Assembly: GCA_028821125.1 (NCBI GenBank)
Contig: JAPPHD010000172.1
Location: 1 to 42,293, forward strand
Origin: Gammaproteobacteria bacterium
Lineage (GTDB): Bacteria; Pseudomonadota; Gammaproteobacteria; Pseudomonadales; Azotimanducaceae
Direction: 5' to 3'
Length of the DNA: 42,293 bases
Within the stretch, counting starts at the first letter, position 1. Every line of letters starts with the position of its first letter. The translations under genes were made by a program, and so were the position numbers. Of the stretch, positions 1 through 8,741 are shown piece after piece. The notes beneath the pieces were generated by a model that saw only the letters and a program-made list of their open reading frames with translations, searched no databases and was not told the origin of the DNA.

Positions 1-198
1 GGAAACCGTTACCAGCCCCAAAAGCTATCCGTCACGGGACGACCGAACGCTTACGGGCCGCAAGTTTGGAAACTTCCATGGAACAAGCGTCGGGGCTTCT
101 TGGAACGAATTGACGCAAAAAGGTGAATGCGCGGACACAGGCTTGAGGTATTCGGAATAAGCCTCGCTCGCTCAATAGGCGCATCGGGGTCTGCCTCC

Positions 199-339
199 TC
201 AGATGGCAAGCTGCGCGTGAGTGCCGATGCGGATCAACTCCAGGACGTCGGTATTCCACTTGCGGTAAACGAGGACGAGATCGGGCCGCAGATGGCAGAG
301 GCGGGCAAACAGCGAACTCGCGAAACCCGGCACGGATTC
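199..339 (-). pseudogene. C-terminal remnant of a YafQ/RelE-like toxin
   Basis: Reading the minus strand from the stop of the PIN gene, an open stretch of 46 codons ends at a TGA at 199-201. Its end reads PDLVLVYRKWN, then LELIRIGTHAQLAI. This matches the usual C-terminal pattern of YafQ-type members of the RelE/ParE superfamily (PDWLLIYR...LxRxGTHSDLF). No start codon or N-terminal half is present; the frame is closed by the PIN gene's own stop. It therefore looks like a truncated toxin left behind when the PIN pair came to lie next to it. The identity rests on a short motif only. Confidence 0.5.
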
Positions 340-774
340 TCAAGGCATCAGCAGTGGAATGACGCGCCTGTTTGCCTGGCGATAGATCCGGAAATCGGAG
401 TCGAGCGTCAGGACCGAGCCGTTTTCGGTGCCGTTCACGAGGGATACCAGGCAGGCATCGGCAAACGACATGGGAACGTTGCGGTAACGGCGCATGAGGC
501 TTCGCATGGATGCGGCATCGTCCCGGGAAGACAATGGGGAAGCGACCTCTATCACGCCCCGTGCCATCAACTCAATCGGGAGGCTCGAATCCAGGCCTGC
601 CCGGTGCAGCAGGAACGAAGCTTCCGAAAGAACGGCGTCGCAGGTGAGCAACGGTGGGGCAAGCGTACCGAACAGTCCGGCGGCCCACTGGTGGTGGGCT
701 TCGTCGCGGTCAAGAAAGGCGACCAGAGGCCCGGTGTCAAGCAGTACCGTCGGGCCTGCCACGAAAACTGTCAC
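340..774 (-). CDS. PIN-domain ribonuclease toxin (VapC-like)
   Basis: This 144-residue protein is a PIN-domain nuclease, probably the toxin of a type II toxin-antitoxin pair that cleaves RNA when freed from its antitoxin. The acidic metal-binding residues of the fold are visible: Asp in LLDTGPLVAF near the N-terminus, Glu in LSEASFLL, Asp in SFADACLVSL and Asp in TLDSDF near the end. The GTG at 774 was chosen because the fold starts directly after it; the longer open frame upstream reads through the antitoxin gene. The start overlaps the end of the upstream antitoxin gene by 38 bp, which suggests translational coupling. The exact RNA target cannot be inferred. Confidence 0.85.
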   Translation of the reverse strand: MTVFVAGPTVLLDTGPLVAFLDRDEAHHQWAAGLFGTLAPPLLTCDAVLSEASFLLHRAGLDSSLPIELMARGVIEVASPLSSRDDAASMRSLMRRYRNVPMSFADACLVSLVNGTENGSVLTLDSDFRIYRQANRRVIPLLMP

Positions 775-1015
775 CCAGCATGGCCTGTTCCAGGAGTTCC
801 TTGTTCGTTGCGAGGTCTGAACGTCCGCTTGCGACGCTCCCTGCGAGATCGCCGGCCAGGTCTGCGCAGGTAGTCGCATCCGCTGTCGGACCTTCGCTGA
901 GCGATCGATTAAGAATCTCACGCACGAGGGTCGACCGGTCGATGTTCCGCCGGCGCGCTTCGTTCGCCAGCCTCAGGAACAGTTCACTCGGCAGCTTGAC
1001 GGACAGTGCGTTCAT
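737..1015 (-). CDS. Ribbon-helix-helix antitoxin (VapB-like)
   Basis: This 92-residue protein starts with a short beta strand and two helices (NALSVKLPSELFLRL, then RSTLVREILNRSL), the pattern of a ribbon-helix-helix DNA-binding domain. The C-terminal part is probably the toxin-neutralising tail. The ATG at 1015 gives the domain its usual start; in-frame codons further upstream carry no domain. It lies first in the pair and overlaps the PIN gene, the usual antitoxin-toxin order. Such antitoxins normally repress their own promoter; about 290 bp up to the next gene is free for this, but I see no clear operator. Confidence 0.8.
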   Translation of the reverse strand: MNALSVKLPSELFLRLANEARRRNIDRSTLVREILNRSLSEGPTADATTCADLAGDLAGSVASGRSDLATNKELLEQAMLGDSFRGRPDGTA

Positions 1016-1301
1016 GCCGGAATCGTATTTCAATCTGGTGCAGATCGCAATACGAAGCTGTTTCAGCACGAATTCCGCCCGCAAGACCGAGGAAGTACCG
1101 GGAGTCCAGGGCATGCACCTGTTCGGCATGACCGGGGACACTAACTGGTGAACTGGCTCTCGGATCCAGACACCGGCCGATCGCGACTCCCACCGATGTG
1201 TAGTCGATGTGCTGGAATTCAGAATAGCGTCGTTTGTTGGTCCGTCACTCTGCTGGCGGTGAGCGGTTTTGTGGATCCTGTGGCTGATCCAGGCCCAAGG
1301 G

Positions 1302-2492
1302 TCAACACCCTGATCTGACCAACTTCAGACGTCTGGCATTGCGGTCTTGATGGTTGCCGCCTGACGCGCCGCCGTCGGCTTCGGCTTCGCGAACCGCAGG
1401 TGGCAGCAGCACACTGTCGGTATATGCGATGTGCGTGGCGCCTGTTGTCCCCACCCGGAAGATATCGGGATTGCTTCCCATGGTGGCCAGCGGTTCATAA
1501 ACGAATTCGGAATGCGGATACGGTGGAGTTCCCAATCCCGCCAGAGCCGGATCGTTGTGCATGACGAGCACCGGAATGCCGATCTCCGTATCCACGAGGC
1601 GTGAATCGAATACCCCGCCGTCCAGATTGACTGCTGCGCGAATCCGGTCGTCCTGGTGCGCGGTGGCCGAGCCAGACGCCCCAAACGACATGCCGAAGGT
1701 GCCGAGGCGACTCATGTCCACCAACGGCAGAAGCTTGCGTGCATTGTCCGGCAGATCGCCGGCCTCAAGCCGATCGATCACGTGCATGAAGTCCTTCTGC
1801 CAGATCTTGAAGTGAGGCGCGAGAGCGAAGCTCTCGTTGTTGCGCAGCGTTTCTTCCAACCGGGAAGAGACATTCGGGCTGATGTAAGCGTCCAGGTATT
1901 TGGAGTCGGGCGCCGAAACCGCGGTATTCATGCCGTCCAGCAGGCTTTGCTGGAATGGAACGACATCGCCGTTTTCATGAATGGTTGCGCTGGAGAGGTG
2001 GGGGTGCGAAATGGACAGCACCAGGTATCCGTGACTGGCGAGGTGTTCCATCAACGAGGTATTGCTGCCCAGGTAGCCGAAACCGCCATGCGAGAAAACC
2101 ACCGTCGGCCGCGGACCCAGATCGACCGGCACGGCCTGCTCATAAGAATGCGTCGGAAGATCCGCGCGCGAAGCGACGACCGCCTCACTCTGGGGGATCA
2201 CGTTGTTGAATCCCCGGATGACGTGTTCGACTTCCTCAGCGGTGGCGAACAGCCGCGGCTCTCCGCTGACTGATGAGGCCGGGTACCAGGCACGCACCGG
2301 AATCCGGCGCGGAGTGCCGGGCGCGAAGGTCTCTTCCCGGGCGTTGTCCGTCAGCTCGAAGTCCACGACGCCAAGGGCGTGCGGACCCGATGGCACGGGG
2401 AGCATGAGCTTGGTCGGATCGGCAAATTCGGCTGGCGGCCCGGTGCAGGCAGCAAGCAGGAGCACAAAGGACAAAAGGATGATGCGTAACAT
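1302..2492 (-). CDS. Lipoprotein alpha/beta hydrolase, PAF-acetylhydrolase/dienelactonase-like
   Basis: A 396-residue secreted lipoprotein hydrolase. The N-terminus is a signal peptide with a lipobox (LLAAC). The alpha/beta-hydrolase features are an oxyanion-region motif (VVFSHGGFGYLG), a nucleophile elbow GMSFGASGS with Ser in G-x-S-x-G, a likely acid near LVMHNDPAL and a histidine in ATHIAYTD. This resembles the platelet-activating-factor acetylhydrolase/chlorophyllase-like group, so an ester substrate is likely but unknown. Oddity: after the VLLPPAVREAE region the last about 30 residues are low-complexity and basic and do not look like the family's helical end. The C-terminus may thus be truncated or frameshifted near position 1380. 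Confidence 0.75.
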   Translation of the reverse strand: MLRIILLSFVLLLAACTGPPAEFADPTKLMLPVPSGPHALGVVDFELTDNAREETFAPGTPRRIPVRAWYPASSVSGEPRLFATAEEVEHVIRGFNNVIPQSEAVVASRADLPTHSYEQAVPVDLGPRPTVVFSHGGFGYLGSNTSLMEHLASHGYLVLSISHPHLSSATIHENGDVVPFQQSLLDGMNTAVSAPDSKYLDAYISPNVSSRLEETLRNNESFALAPHFKIWQKDFMHVIDRLEAGDLPDNARKLLPLVDMSRLGTFGMSFGASGSATAHQDDRIRAAVNLDGGVFDSRLVDTEIGIPVLVMHNDPALAGLGTPPYPHSEFVYEPLATMGSNPDIFRVGTTGATHIAYTDSVLLPPAVREAEADGGASGGNHQDRNARRLKLVRSGC

Positions 2493-2574
2493 GTGGGTGA
2501 TCCCGTCAGCAGGTTTACTTGAGTATGAAACGCATTAGAGCCGCTGCCACCGCAGCCTGACTGCCGCTCAGCCG

Positions 2575-2953
2575 GCCAATTGGAGCCGCGCGGTGTTCGA
2601 CGACATGCGCCGCGGAGGCGTGACGGCCGCGAACTGCACCTTCGACCGTCGACGACTACGTCGAAGCCATCGACTACGTGATCAACGTCGCCGGCGAGGA
2701 CTGCGTCGGCATCGGTACCGACTTCACGCAGGGATACGGGCGGGAGTTCTTCGAGTGGATCACCCACGACAAGGGCTACGCCCGGCAGCTGGCGGAGTTC
2801 GGCGACATCGTCAATCCGCAAGGCGTGCGGACCATCGGCGAGCTTCCGAACCTGACCGCCGCGATGGCCCGCGCGGGCTGGCCGGAGGCCAGGATCCGCA
2901 AGGTCATGGGCGAGAACTGGATGGGACTGCTGGCGCGGGTATGGGGAGAGTAG
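2575..2953 (+). pseudogene. Internally deleted membrane dipeptidase (peptidase M19)
   Basis: Two pieces of a renal/membrane dipeptidase lie in different frames. The first (frame of 2593) reads NWSRAVFDDMRRGGVTAANC, the typical N-terminal segment. The second (frame of 2678) begins near VDDYVEAIDYVINVAGEDCVG and continues through GIGTDFTQGYG, then NLTAAMARAGW and VMGENWMGLL to the stop at 2951-2953; these are the family's C-terminal motifs. M19 enzymes are usually 350-400 residues; here only about 120 remain, so well over half of the gene, including the metal-binding HxD region, is missing at the junction near 2641-2655. No start codon fits. It is a clear gene relic. Confidence 0.8.
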
Positions 2954-3600
2954 GGCGTTCGGATTCCGGACGACCGGGATCCCGCCCGAACCGGTGCCGC
3001 CACTCCGGCCGTCTTCGTATACTAGCGAGGCTGCGCATCAGGCCGATGGCAATATGTGCTCCGCCACACTGTTTCGCTCGAACCCCTGGCGCGCAGTGCC
3101 TGCGGCAGCCTCGTGCCCTTCGTCCACGAAAGCGCTTCGAGAATCCGGCTCGACACACTTCCGTCGATCGTTGCCCTGAGGCCCTGTCCAGCCACGACGA
3201 GATCGGGGTTGCGCTCGCAGCCCGGAAGGACCTGCGCTCGCTCTTCACAAAGTCGCTGCGCGTCATCCAAGGATCATTCGAGAACAACTCTCCTCGGCCG
3301 CCTGACGTCTTGGGCTTTCGCCCGCCGTCGGACTCAACACCTTATTTCTGCTGGCGAGGTGTTCGAAGGATGGGGTCCACTTCGCGGGGATGGTATGTCC
3401 CGCGACGCTGGGTTTGTTGCATTTGATCGAGGTGAAGTTGACGAACAGACCCATCAACGCATCATGGATTTAGTGACGGGGACTAACCACAACCTTGAAG
3501 CGGACAATCTCGCTGCCGAACCAGACCGGATTCTCAAGCTGTTGACAGCCTTGGCGTAGCTGAGGGAGATTTCATTCGTGTAATCACAGAACCCACCCGC
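2954..3600 (+). other. Gene-poor stretch with no recognised feature
   Basis: About 650 bp follow the dipeptidase relic. Open frames exist on both strands, the longest being plus-strand 3056-3559, but their composition (many Arg, Ser and Ala, no domain pattern) is that of chance frames in G+C-rich DNA. A short dyad CGCGGG / CCCGCG lies at 3383-3404. The G+C content drops after about 3410. I see no RNA gene or repeat here. Confidence 0.4.
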
Positions 3601-4470
3601 ATGAAGTTCACTTTTGCAGAGACCTTTTGCGACCCAAGACAATTTGCGACGCTTGCGCCCGCAGCGGAAAACGCGGGGTTCGATTGCTTTGCAGTGCCTG
3701 AGAGCATCGTCTACCCAAAGCATAGCGATGCCAGGTATCCCTACACCGCGAGCGGAGATCGGTCGTTCGTCGATCAGCCAATGATTGATCCCTTTGTACT
3801 TGCAACGCACATGGCGGCACTAACCGGGAAGATCCAGTTTCTGACCTTCGTGGTGAAGCTCGCTGTTCGCAATCCGATTCTGGCGGCCAAATCGGCCGCC
3901 TCGGTCGCGGTGATCTCGGACAATCGCTTTCTGTTCGGGGTAGGCCTCAGCCCCTGGCCGCACGACTTTGCCTTGTGCGGCCAGCCGTTTGAGCAACGCG
4001 GAAAACGCATGAACGAGATGATTGAAATCGTGCGGGGGTTGTGCGGTGGAGGATGGTTCGAGTATCACGGCGAATTCTACGATTTCGGTGAGATCAGCAT
4101 TAACCCGGTGCCGACACAGCCCATGCCCATTCTCCTTGGAGGGCATTCAGATGCCGCGCTGCGTCGCGCCGCATTGCATGGCGATGGTTGGGTGCATGCC
4201 GGTGGTGACAAGGACCAGTTACAACCTTTGTTGGCGCGGCTGCAGGAAATCCGCAAAGCGGAAGGCGTGCGCGACAAACCGTTTGAAATTCACGTCATTT
4301 CCATGGATGCCTTTGGCCTGGACGGCATTCGCCGACTTGAGGATCAGGGTGTCACCGGCGTATTCGTCGGATTTCGCAACCCCTATGATCCCTCAACCGC
4401 AGCCATGCCGGTCGAAGACAAGGTGGCTGCGATGAACACCTACGCGGAGACGGTGATCAGCAAGCTGTAG
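3601..4470 (+). CDS. LLM-class (luciferase-like, F420-type) oxidoreductase
   Basis: A 289-residue flavin or F420-dependent oxidoreductase of the luciferase-like TIM-barrel superfamily. Family segments in order are MKFTFAETFCDP with an early strand, FDCFAVPES, the MAALTGKIQFLT strand, VISDNRFLFGVGLSPWPHDF (the conserved GVGxG-like cofactor region), QRGKRMNEMIEIVRGL, then PMPILLGGHSDAALRRAALHGDGW. The last motif is typical of the Rv2161c-like group of probable F420-dependent enzymes. The substrate is unknown. The ATG at 3601 fits the family's start. The gene stands alone and converges with the CobW-type gene, 29 bp away. Whether the cofactor is FMN or F420 cannot be read from the sequence alone. 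Confidence 0.85.
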   Translation: MKFTFAETFCDPRQFATLAPAAENAGFDCFAVPESIVYPKHSDARYPYTASGDRSFVDQPMIDPFVLATHMAALTGKIQFLTFVVKLAVRNPILAAKSAASVAVISDNRFLFGVGLSPWPHDFALCGQPFEQRGKRMNEMIEIVRGLCGGGWFEYHGEFYDFGEISINPVPTQPMPILLGGHSDAALRRAALHGDGWVHAGGDKDQLQPLLARLQEIRKAEGVRDKPFEIHVISMDAFGLDGIRRLEDQGVTGVFVGFRNPYDPSTAAMPVEDKVAAMNTYAETVISKL

Positions 4471-4499
4471 GCAACGCGCCCTCTACGACGGCCTCCGGT

Positions 4500-5633
4500 T
4501 CAACCGTATCGGATCGAACCTGCGTCCGGAGCGGGACCGCATCCCGTTCGGGTGGATGCCCAGGTGGCTCGTTCGCCTGCAGTTCGGGCTTGTCGGAGGT
4601 TGCGTGCCGGGCGTGGATTCGCCAGCGCATTGAACACCTGCAGGGAGCGCTCGATCTCCTCGCGGTCGAGACCGTTCGAGATGACGACCAGGCGGGATGC
4701 CCGATCATCGTCCGGCCATCGATCCAGATGTGCCGGAGGGTGAACGAGGTGCTGGACGCCGTTCACGAGCACCGGACCGGGAACCCCGGCCACGTTCAGC
4801 AGGCCCTTCAAACGCAGTACGCGATCGCCGTGGCGGTGCAGCAGCATCGACATCCACACTCCGAACGCGGTCCAGTCGAGTACCGCGTCGAAGGTAAAGC
4901 AGGTGGCGGTGATTGCCGCGGGATGCGGGTCGCGGCCCGCATTCGCGCCTGCGGCATCCCCGGCCGCATGCATCCAGCGCGCCACCTCGCGGCTCTTCGA
5001 CTGCCGGTCGTGGATGTCGGTGATCAGGAGGTCGACCGGATCGAGATCGGGCGAATCGGCGGCGAGCAGCGGCGCATCCGGGTTGAGCGCGGCGAGCCGT
5101 TGACTGAGCGCCTGCAGGGCGCCCGGGCCGGCGATGTCCAGCTTGCTTACCACCAGCCGATCCGCCAGCGCCACCTGCCTGACCGGCTCCGGGAACCGGT
5201 CGAGCTGTACCGGCGCATTGATCGCATCAACGACGGTCACGACGTTGCCGAGGCGGTAGTGATGCTGCAGCACCGGCTCGGCCAGCAGGGTGTAGGCGAT
5301 GGGGACCGGGTCGGCGATCCCTGTAGTCTCGACCACGACACGCTCGTAGTGTGGGATTTCACCCTGGTCGCGGCGGGCGTGCAGCTCCTTGAGCGCGCTC
5401 TTCAGGTCGTCGCGCATCGCGCAGCACAGGCACCCGTTCTCCAGCAACAGGGTGCTCTCTGAGGCGTGCTCGACCAGATGGTGGTCGATTCCGACCTCGC
5501 CGAGCTCGTTGACGAGCACCATCGTGCCGGCGAGGCGCGGCGCGCGCAGCAACGCCTTGAGAAGCGTGGTCTTTCCGCTTCCGAGCGCGCCGGTCAGAAC
5601 GTTGACGGGAATGAGGTCGGCGTAGGCGCTCAC
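4500..5633 (-). CDS. CobW/COG0523-family metal chaperone GTPase
   Basis: A 377-residue G3E GTPase of the CobW/COG0523 (ZNG1-like) family. Visible motifs are Walker A GALGSGKTT at about residues 15-23, the metal-binding CxCC motif GCLCC, the switch-like VVVETTGIADP, and VSKLD in place of the NKxD base-recognition motif. A CobW C-terminal domain follows (LKGLLNVAGVPGPVLVNGVQ, then HPPAHLDRWP). Such proteins deliver zinc or another metal to client enzymes using GTP. It starts with GTG at 5633, only 6 bp after the upstream small CxxC gene, and ends the three-gene operon that begins with a deacetylase. The likely client is that metal-dependent deacetylase; this is inference from context. Confidence 0.88.
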   Translation of the reverse strand: MSAYADLIPVNVLTGALGSGKTTLLKALLRAPRLAGTMVLVNELGEVGIDHHLVEHASESTLLLENGCLCCAMRDDLKSALKELHARRDQGEIPHYERVVVETTGIADPVPIAYTLLAEPVLQHHYRLGNVVTVVDAINAPVQLDRFPEPVRQVALADRLVVSKLDIAGPGALQALSQRLAALNPDAPLLAADSPDLDPVDLLITDIHDRQSKSREVARWMHAAGDAAGANAGRDPHPAAITATCFTFDAVLDWTAFGVWMSMLLHRHGDRVLRLKGLLNVAGVPGPVLVNGVQHLVHPPAHLDRWPDDDRASRLVVISNGLDREEIERSLQVFNALANPRPARNLRQARTAGERATWASTRTGCGPAPDAGSIRYG

Positions 5634-5639
5634 GAGCGT

Positions 5640-5990
5640 CTACTCCAGCTCGGCAGGCGGCCGGGAGCCAGGCGGCGTGAGCACTGACAACAACGCAGGA
5701 TCGAGTGGGTCGACGGGACGTCCGGCCAATCGTTCAGCGGCCGGCCACAGCTCGCCGACGTTCTCCACGATCGCGGTGCGCCCGGTCGCGCTCCGAAGCA
5801 CCGACCTGCCGGCCGTCCAGTCGGAGACGGACAGCCCGTAGTGGCCGAGGACGACGTTCAGGATGCGGGTGCGGTGCTGGCGCTCGCGGCCCGCCGTATG
5901 GGCCTCGGCGCGCCCGGCGAAGACCTCCGGACTCGACGCGCTCTCGGTCCAGTGCCCGCGTCCGGCGAGAATTCCGCACAGGCTGCACAT
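5640..5990 (-). CDS. Conserved small protein with N-terminal CxxC, between deacetylase and CobW genes
   Basis: A 116-residue protein beginning MCSLCGILAGRGHWTE, so a CxxC pair sits at the very N-terminus. A basic central helix is followed by NVVLGHYGLSVSDW and a conserved-looking end (VGELWPAAERLAGRPVDPLDPALL). I recall similar small proteins next to CobW-type genes but know no assigned function. Tight spacing (18 bp after the deacetylase gene and 6 bp before the CobW gene) makes co-expression very likely. The N-terminal cysteines could bind a metal handed over by the CobW protein; that is a guess from context. Confidence 0.7.
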   Translation of the reverse strand: MCSLCGILAGRGHWTESASSPEVFAGRAEAHTAGRERQHRTRILNVVLGHYGLSVSDWTAGRSVLRSATGRTAIVENVGELWPAAERLAGRPVDPLDPALLSVLTPPGSRPPAELE

Positions 5991-6008
5991 GCGCCTGTCC
6001 GCGGGGGC

Positions 6009-7037
6009 CTATCGCTCCCCGGCGGAAGACGCAAGCACCTCACCGCCCGATCCGATGCTCGACCCGGGCGGACACCGCCGCCGGAAGTCGTCGGCGATCT
6101 CGTCGAAGGTGCAGAACCGCACCCCCGCGTGGGAGGCGACGTGCTCGTAGAGCCGTTCCAGCATCAGCAGCACCTGGGGCCGCCCGGAGACGTCGGGATG
6201 GATGGTGAAGGTGATGACCGCGTAGTCGTACTCCCGGTATACCCAATCGAACTGGTCGCGCCACAGCTCCTCGATGTCGCGGGGATTGACGAAGCCGAAA
6301 CTGTTGGGCGCCGCCTTGATGAACATCATCGGCGGCAGGTCGTCGAGATACCAGTTGGCGGGAATCTCGATGAGCTCGCTCTCCTTTCCGCGAACGAGCG
6401 GCTTCATCCAATCCTCGGCGTCCCTGCCGTAGTCGATTTTGGTCCACGAGTCCCCCACCCGCACGTAGAAGGGGTGGAAGTCGTTGTTCATCAGGCTGTG
6501 GTCGTACTTGATGCCACGCTCGAGCAGCAGCTCGTTGGTGACGGGGCTGAACTCCCACCAGGGCGCGACGTACCCGGTCGGGCGGCGCCCGCTCAGCCGC
6601 TCGATGAGATCGATGCACTTGTCGAGCACCGCGGTTTCCTGCTCGCGGGTCATGGCGACGGGGTTTTCGTGCGAGTACCCGTGCATCCCGATCTCGTGGC
6701 CGGCATCGGCAACGAGGCGGCACTGGTCGGGGAAGGTCTCCACCGAATGGCCGGGGATGAACCAGGTGGTCGGAATGTCGAAGCGGCGGAACAGCTCCAC
6801 CAGCCTCGGCACCCCCACCTCGCCCGAGAACAGCCCTCGGGAGATGTCGCAGGGCGAGTCCTCGCCGCCGTAGGAGCCGAGCCAGCCCGCTACCGCGTCG
6901 ACGTCAATACCGAAGGCGCAGAGGATCTCCTTGGGTCCGCCTGCGGTGCGTCCGCGGGGGTCGTGTGGCTGCTGTTGTGGTTCCGCGAGCGAATCAACGG
7001 CTGGGGATCGTGGCGGAGTCGGTGTGGATTCGGACAT
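6009..7037 (-). CDS. Polysaccharide deacetylase family protein, HpPgdA-like
   Basis: A 342-residue NodB-fold metal-dependent deacetylase or cyclic-imide-hydrolase-like enzyme. Key segments are [19 protein letters not shown] with the metal-side aspartates, [32 protein letters not shown] with the H-x3-H metal pair, [12 protein letters not shown], and [13 protein letters not shown], which carries the later histidine. These match the group that includes Helicobacter PgdA, whose members act on peptidoglycan or small cyclic amides. The first about 35 residues are a Pro/Ser-rich extension. The start was set at the ATG at 7037 rather than the longer frame to 7202, because the domain begins soon after. 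It leads the operon with the CxxC protein and the CobW GTPase. No signal peptide is visible, so a cytoplasmic amidase role is as likely as a wall role. Confidence 0.85.
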   Translation of the reverse strand: MSESTPTPPRSPAVDSLAEPQQQPHDPRGRTAGGPKEILCAFGIDVDAVAGWLGSYGGEDSPCDISRGLFSGEVGVPRLVELFRRFDIPTTWFIPGHSVETFPDQCRLVADAGHEIGMHGYSHENPVAMTREQETAVLDKCIDLIERLSGRRPTGYVAPWWEFSPVTNELLLERGIKYDHSLMNNDFHPFYVRVGDSWTKIDYGRDAEDWMKPLVRGKESELIEIPANWYLDDLPPMMFIKAAPNSFGFVNPRDIEELWRDQFDWVYREYDYAVITFTIHPDVSGRPQVLLMLERLYEHVASHAGVRFCTFDEIADDFRRRCPPGSSIGSGGEVLASSAGER

Positions 7038-7193
7038 CGTTGTCTCCCGGAAGCGCCCGTGAAATTGAAAGACTACTATGTACGATACAAATATGACACG
7101 AATCGCGGACAGGGCGAACAAGTTGTGAATCGGCGTCGAATGTGTTTTGCGGCTAGAGTCAAACCGATTTTTCCTGTTCTCCTTGCGGCCGCG

Positions 7194-7236
7194 CCGTAGC
7201 ATTACCCGTCAATGGCGGCATAATTCGCCGCTACGG
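7194..7236. promoter_or_regulatory. Dyad in the divergent promoter region of the deacetylase and acyl-CoA genes
   Basis: The 230-bp divergent space at 7038-7267 holds a dyad with arms CCGTAGC (7194-7200) and GCTACGG (7230-7236). Between them is a nested pair, GCGGC (7215-7219) and GCCGC (7227-7231). A -10-like CATAAT sits at 7219-7224 inside the dyad, about 45 bp upstream of the ATG at 7268. The arrangement would suit an operator over the acyl-CoA gene promoter. No matching -35 box is clear, and an arm this short could occur by chance. Confidence 0.3.
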
Positions 7237-7267
7237 TTCACCGAATCCAAGCAGGAAACGTTTCACA

Positions 7268-8716
7268 ATGGTCGGAATCACAGGATACAGTGCGTACATT
7301 CCCAGGCTTCGCCTGCAAAGAAGCGCCATTGCCGCGGCCCACGCCTGGTACGACCCTTCCTATGCACGCAAGGGACGCGGCGAACGGTCGATCTGCGGCT
7401 GGGACGAAGACGCCATCACCATGGGCGTGGAAGCGGCGCGAGGCCTGGTCACCAACGGCCGGCCGGATACGCTGATGTTTGCAAGTACGACAGGGCCCTT
7501 CGTGGACCGGCAGCAGGCCGGAATCATCGCCACCGCGCTCTCACTGGAAGGCGAGATTCGAACCCTGGACGTGACTTCCTCACAGCGTGCCGCCCTGGGT
7601 GCCCTGTCCGAGGCCTGCTCTTCGGTGCGGGGTGGCGCTAGAGAGGTGTTGCTCGTCGCTTCCGAGAATCGTCGGGCGATGGCGAGGAGTCCGGGCGAAC
7701 TCGCCTGGGGCGATGGTGCGGCATGTGTAGCCGTTGGCGCCGACAATGAGTTGCTGCAGCTCGTGGGCAGCACCGTCGAGTCGGTGGATTTTCTCGACCA
7801 CTATCGCGGCGCGGGCCAGGAGTTCGACTACGACTGGGAGGAACGCTGGATTCGTGACGAGGGCCTGGCCAAGATCGTGCCGGCAGCCATTGCCCGGCTC
7901 CTTGAGCAGACGGGCGTATCCGCGGATGCCGTCGAGCACTTCGTGCTGCCGGCCACCATTCGTCGCGCGGCCGCGAACGTTGCGCGCCGGTCGGGCCTTG
8001 CGGGCGAATCGGTGGTGGACAATCTCGCCGGGCAGCTTGGCGAGACCGGCACGGCGCATCCGCTGTTGATGGCATTGCATGCGCTGGAAACCCGCATCAA
8101 GCCGGGCGACCATCTGCTGGTGTGCAGCTTTGCAAACGGCTGCGAAGCCCTGCTGTTCAGGGCGACCGAAGCGATTTCGGGCTACTCCGCACCGCAAACC
8201 GTAGCGGCTGCGCTGGCCGCCCGCCAGCCGGAAGACAACTACTTGAAGTATCTGGCGTTCAACGACCTGATTCGCGTCGATGAAGGCAAGCGCGGCGAAG
8301 CGGCCGAGTATCAGACATCGCTTTCCACGGCCTATCGCAATCGGGACATGCTGCTCGGCCTCGTGGGCGGGCGTTGCACCCGATGCGGCACCCTGCAGTT
8401 CCCGCGCACAAGGGTCTGCGTGAATCCCCAATGCCGCGCGACCGACACCCAGGAGCCCTATTCGTTCCGGGACGAACCGGCAAAGGTTGCAAGCTGGTCC
8501 GCGGATTACCTGGCGTTCACTCCCAATCCGCCATCGCACTATGGCATGATTGACTTTGAGAACGGAGGGCGTCTCATGACTGACTTCACCGACGTGGAGG
8601 TCGGGGAAATCGACGTCGGGATGCAGGTGGAAATGCGTTTTCGTATCAAGTCGGTCGATCGGGCGCGCGGTTTACCGAGGTATTTCTGGAAAGCGGTCCC
8701 CCTCCGCTCCGCTTGA
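7268..8716 (+). CDS. HMG-CoA-synthase-like/KAS III-like protein fused to a DUF35 (zinc ribbon + OB-fold) domain
   Basis: A 482-residue fusion. Residues 1 to about 300 have the thiolase-superfamily fold of HMG-CoA synthase and KAS III (VGITGYSAYIPRLRL, FASTTGPFVDRQQAG, SENRRAMARSPGE, WGDGAACVAVG). Residues about 355 to the end form a DUF35 module: zinc ribbon CTRC at residues 370-373 and CVNPQC further on, then an OB-fold (VASWSADYLAFTPNPPSHYGMIDFENGGR). Archaeal HMG-CoA synthase works in a complex with a thiolase and a separate DUF35 scaffold; here two of these are fused and the thiolase gene follows 25 bp later. Oddity: the position expected for the catalytic cysteine reads DVTSSQRAAL, with Ser and no Cys, so this half may be structural or catalyse a different step. 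An AGGAAAC ribosome site precedes the ATG. Confidence 0.85.
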   Translation: MVGITGYSAYIPRLRLQRSAIAAAHAWYDPSYARKGRGERSICGWDEDAITMGVEAARGLVTNGRPDTLMFASTTGPFVDRQQAGIIATALSLEGEIRTLDVTSSQRAALGALSEACSSVRGGAREVLLVASENRRAMARSPGELAWGDGAACVAVGADNELLQLVGSTVESVDFLDHYRGAGQEFDYDWEERWIRDEGLAKIVPAAIARLLEQTGVSADAVEHFVLPATIRRAAANVARRSGLAGESVVDNLAGQLGETGTAHPLLMALHALETRIKPGDHLLVCSFANGCEALLFRATEAISGYSAPQTVAAALAARQPEDNYLKYLAFNDLIRVDEGKRGEAAEYQTSLSTAYRNRDMLLGLVGGRCTRCGTLQFPRTRVCVNPQCRATDTQEPYSFRDEPAKVASWSADYLAFTPNPPSHYGMIDFENGGRLMTDFTDVEVGEIDVGMQVEMRFRIKSVDRARGLPRYFWKAVPLRSA

Positions 8717-8741
8717 ATCAGCATCGAAAAGGACATTTGAA

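Noticed and set aside
3383-3404. Dyad CGCGGG/CCCGCG as a terminator.
   Set aside because: Only six pairs, no T-tract and no gene ending close upstream.
3056-3559. 167-codon plus-strand frame in the gene-poor stretch.
   Set aside because: No start signal and no family pattern; the composition changes within it. Could be an old relic, but not defensible as a gene.
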